Positions 7,141 through 8,653 of a stretch of DNA of 8,653 nt are shown here, piece by piece. Each line of letters starts with the position of its first letter. Within the stretch, counting starts at the first letter, position 1. Origin of the DNA: Saprospiraceae bacterium (GTDB lineage: Bacteria > Bacteroidota > Bacteroidia > Chitinophagales > Saprospiraceae). The translations under genes were made by a program, and so were the position numbers. The notes beneath the pieces were generated by a model, which saw only the letters and a program-made list of their open reading frames with translations, was not told the origin of the DNA and did no database searches. The stretch covers positions 1 to 8,653 of the forward strand of contig SLDF01000006.1 of NCBI GenBank assembly GCA_007125435.1. The letters are read 5' to 3'.

Positions 7141-7165
7141 TTACACCTAATTTAATTAGGTGTAA
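7141..7165 (+). promoter_or_regulatory. Perfect 25-nt palindrome directly before the M23 peptidase start
   Basis: Arms TTACACCTAATT (7141-7152) and AATTAGGTGTAA (7154-7165) are exact reverse complements around a single central T. Only five bases separate the palindrome from the ATG at 7171. It could be an operator for a dimeric repressor. If transcribed, it could also be a hairpin of 11 base pairs inside the ribosome-binding footprint. No gene ends nearby, so it is not a terminator. I cannot match it to a named regulator. Confidence 0.65.
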
Positions 7166-7170
7166 AACCA

Positions 7171-8166
7171 ATGAAACTTTATATGAGGAGTGATAAGTAC
7201 ATTTTCAATCCACACACGCTTAGTTACGAAAAATTTGAGAAACCATTAAGAAGAAGACTGTTCAAGTGGATTTCTATGACTTCAGCAGTAGTAGTGACAG
7301 GACTATTGTTCTTCTATGTAGCAAATGAAGTTTTCCCATCTCCAAAAGAAAAATCTCTTATGCGTGAAATTGAACAAATGAAGTTCCAGTTTCACACTTT
7401 GAATGCTCAACTTGATGAGATGACAGATCTGGTCAATGAGCTTCAATTGAAGGATGCCAATGTTCACAGACTTGTATTTGGGATAGATCCAATAGACTCT
7501 TCTATGTGGAATGCAGGGGTTGGTGGACACGACCTTGCTTATAATGTTACACCTTACAAGAATTCGTTTAAAACACTCAAATCGTCAATTTCTAAAGCTT
7601 CAGCATTAAAAGTCAAATTAGAGGTTCAAAAAGCATCATTGGATTCACTGTTATTTCTTGCCAATGATCGCGAAAGTTACTTCAATGCCATTCCATCCAT
7701 CAAACCTGTCCAGGCAGGTCATAATGATAAGAAAATACCTTACCTATCAGGATATGGCATGCGTATTCATCCAGTTTATAAGATTCCGAGAATGCATACC
7801 GGTATAGACTTTGGCGCTCCCGTGGGAACTACAATCAGAGCCACTGGCGATGGTAAAGTCATAGCTGTCAATATGAGTAGAACCGGATACGGTAAGCACG
7901 TAATTATTGATCACGGTTATAACTTCAAGACACTTTATGCTCACATGTATGACTTCGATGTCAAGGAAGGTGACTTTGTAAAAAAAGGACAAAAAATAGG
8001 AACAGTAGGTAATTCTGGAACTTCAACTGCTCCACACTTACATTATGAAGTACATATTAATGATAGAGCGGTTGATCCTGTCAAGTATTGCCTTGATGGC
8101 CTTACACCGGCAGAGTACAAAATCCTTGTAGAGTTGGCATCTCAAGAAAATAAGTCATTCGATTAA
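7171..8166 (+). CDS. Membrane-anchored M23 family peptidase (LytM-type peptidoglycan endopeptidase)
   Basis: This 331-aa protein should cleave cross-links or stem peptides of peptidoglycan in the periplasm. Residues 1-30 are cytosolic and basic, with the phylum-typical FNPHTLSYE. One membrane helix follows at about 33-53. Residues 60-98 form a heptad-like coiled coil (MREIEQMKFQFHTLNAQLDE), and a second helical stretch spans 130-170. The catalytic domain (about 188-305) has Zn ligands His209 and Asp213 (HTGID), His258 (YAHM), and His289-x-His291 (HLH). All active-site residues are present, so it should be active and not a degenerate LytM activator. The start at 7171 is favoured by length; an in-frame ATG at 7183 would lie further from the palindrome. 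The gene is divergent from alaS and has no downstream partner in the window. Confidence 0.95.
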   Translation: MKLYMRSDKYIFNPHTLSYEKFEKPLRRRLFKWISMTSAVVVTGLLFFYVANEVFPSPKEKSLMREIEQMKFQFHTLNAQLDEMTDLVNELQLKDANVHRLVFGIDPIDSSMWNAGVGGHDLAYNVTPYKNSFKTLKSSISKASALKVKLEVQKASLDSLLFLANDRESYFNAIPSIKPVQAGHNDKKIPYLSGYGMRIHPVYKIPRMHTGIDFGAPVGTTIRATGDGKVIAVNMSRTGYGKHVIIDHGYNFKTLYAHMYDFDVKEGDFVKKGQKIGTVGNSGTSTAPHLHYEVHINDRAVDPVKYCLDGLTPAEYKILVELASQENKSFD

Positions 8167-8201
8167 TTGGAAGGTACCTTAAAATCTCCAACATCTTGAG
8201 T

Positions 8202-8221
8202 GCAAAATGATAAAATTTTGC
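8202..8221 (+). terminator. Weak hairpin after the M23 peptidase gene, possible terminator
   Basis: GCAAAAT (8202-8208) pairs with ATTTTGC (8215-8221) across a 6-nt loop, 35 bp after the stop codon. The stem is AT-rich and lacks a following T-run, so it is a poor intrinsic terminator. It is offered only as the nearest candidate. Confidence 0.25.
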
Positions 8222-8414
8222 TTGACAACAGTTTTGATTAATAATTAGTTCTTCATTAGTTATTTAGCTCAGCACAGACCATACCCTCCACCTGCCATCT
8301 TCGCTGATGGTAATTTAGTATATCCTATTTGTCTGGTAAGGGATTAGTTAAAAATAACGATTCATCTGGTGATGCATCAGCGCTGTGGAGTGGGTGGCGA
8401 AGCGAATGCGAAGC

Positions 8415-8514
8415 CAGACTCGATGGAGCCTTGGCGTAAGCGAGGCCGAGCGAATAGCGAGCCCCATAATGAGTCTGAAAATAGCCGTCGTGTGATCTAA
8501 GTCGCAGCTATTTT
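8415..8514. repeat. Two adjacent inverted repeats in a GC-richer non-coding block
   Basis: CAGACTC (8415-8421) is the exact reverse complement of GAGTCTG (8471-8477). The enclosed segment folds further through CTCG/CGAG (8419-8422, 8447-8450) and GCCT/AGGC (8428-8431, 8443-8446). The next base begins a second stem-loop, AAAATAGC (8478-8485) with GCTATTTT (8507-8514). The two structures adjoin without a gap. The repeated GCGAA/GCGAG words suggest an interspersed repeat. A structured RNA is an alternative. Confidence 0.4.
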
Positions 8515-8541
8515 GAGTGAGATCGAGAATAAAAAATACGC

Positions 8542-8653
8542 GCATAGCCATTGGCTACACTTGATGTCGTCTGAAAAGAGCTAGAGCTTAGAGAATTTTA
8601 CTTTAGACGAGTGCTGAAGAGAGAGCATAGCCTTAAGTGCTACGCGACCGATG
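8542..8653. repeat. Imperfect direct repeat at the right edge
   Basis: GCATAGCC, GCTAC and GATG occur in this order at 8542-8549, 8554-8558 and 8563-8566. They recur in the same order at 8625-8632, 8639-8643 and 8650-8653, where the window ends. The copies are 83 bp apart at their starts and diverge between the anchors. More copies may lie beyond the edge. Confidence 0.3.

Larger units (their letters stand above)
6808..7170. other. Divergent regulatory spacer between alaS and the M23 peptidase gene
   Basis: This 363-bp AT-rich stretch has no credible gene. It must carry promoters for both divergent genes. On the alaS side it contains a dyad (6855-6900) next to a TAnnTTTG element. On the peptidase side it contains a perfect palindrome directly before the start codon. 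A weaker inverted repeat, TATCAG/CTGATA, lies at 6975-6980 and 6993-6998. For the peptidase the best -7-like sequence is AAGTTTTG (7040-7047), one base from consensus. Confidence 0.6.
8167..8653. other. Non-coding stretch after the M23 peptidase, rich in inverted repeats
   Basis: No open frame here looks coding. Positions 8167-8340 are AT-rich, with the perfect 10-bp palindrome AAGGTACCTT (8171-8180) and a CCATC/GATGG hairpin (8295-8299, 8306-8310). Around 8380 the sequence turns GC-richer and repetitive, with TGATGCATCA at 8370-8379 and repeated GCGAA words (8397-8412). Further dyads are TAGCCA/TGGCTA around 8545-8557 and TCGTCT/AGACGA at 8567-8572 and 8605-8610. Confidence 0.55.

Noticed and set aside
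8258..8340. tRNA-like D-arm word TAGCTCAG at 8265-8272
   Set aside because: No T-arm GGTTCAA-type sequence, no anticodon stem and no matching acceptor arms are found around it.
8348..8551. A 67-codon minus-strand open frame in the right flank
   Set aside because: It spans the inverted repeats and the GCGAA-rich words. The peptide looks like translated repeat DNA, with no domain or signal.

Overview
The window reads as a chromosomal segment of a member of the Bacteroidota, possibly a Cytophagia- or Saprospiria-like marine lineage. The class is a guess; the phylum rests on several signs. Intergenic DNA is AT-rich, and start codons lack Shine-Dalgarno sequences. A TAnnTTTG-type promoter element can be found upstream of alaS. 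alaS sits head-to-head with a membrane-anchored M23 peptidase whose N-terminus (FNPHTLSYE) is familiar from this phylum. A lipoprotein carries a Bacteroidota-style jelly-roll domain.

Layout. Positions 1-370 hold no credible gene: three short heptanucleotide repeat tracts are followed by a dense run of hairpins that looks like a composite intergenic repeat. Positions 371-6807 form a minus-strand series of five genes, read from right to left: alaS (complete alanyl-tRNA synthetase), a 99-aa two-helix membrane protein, a Gfo/Idh/MocA sugar dehydrogenase of the GnnA-like subfamily, a 299-aa lipoprotein with a predicted carbohydrate-binding-like domain, and a full-length polyprenyl-phosphate sugar phosphotransferase. 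Gaps are 19, 131, 32 and 3 bp, so the first two genes and the last three genes are probably separately or jointly transcribed blocks. The 363-bp divergent spacer (6808-7170) contains a dyad plus promoter candidate for alaS and a perfect 12+1+12 palindrome ending 5 bp before the M23 start codon. The M23 peptidase gene runs on the plus strand (7171-8166). Positions 8167-8653 are again non-coding, with several nested inverted repeats.

How the genes fit together. alaS is housekeeping. The M23 peptidase would act on peptidoglycan in the periplasm. The three distal minus-strand genes point to envelope glycan work: a nucleotide-sugar dehydrogenase, an exported lipoprotein and an enzyme that loads the first sugar phosphate onto the lipid carrier. 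No glycosyltransferase, flippase or polymerase is present, so the initiating enzyme stands apart from any export cluster in this window.

I did not find a clear new multi-gene system. The best leads are the palindrome at the M23 start, the dyad at the presumed alaS transcription start, the lipoprotein/phosphotransferase pair, and the two structured non-coding flanks.
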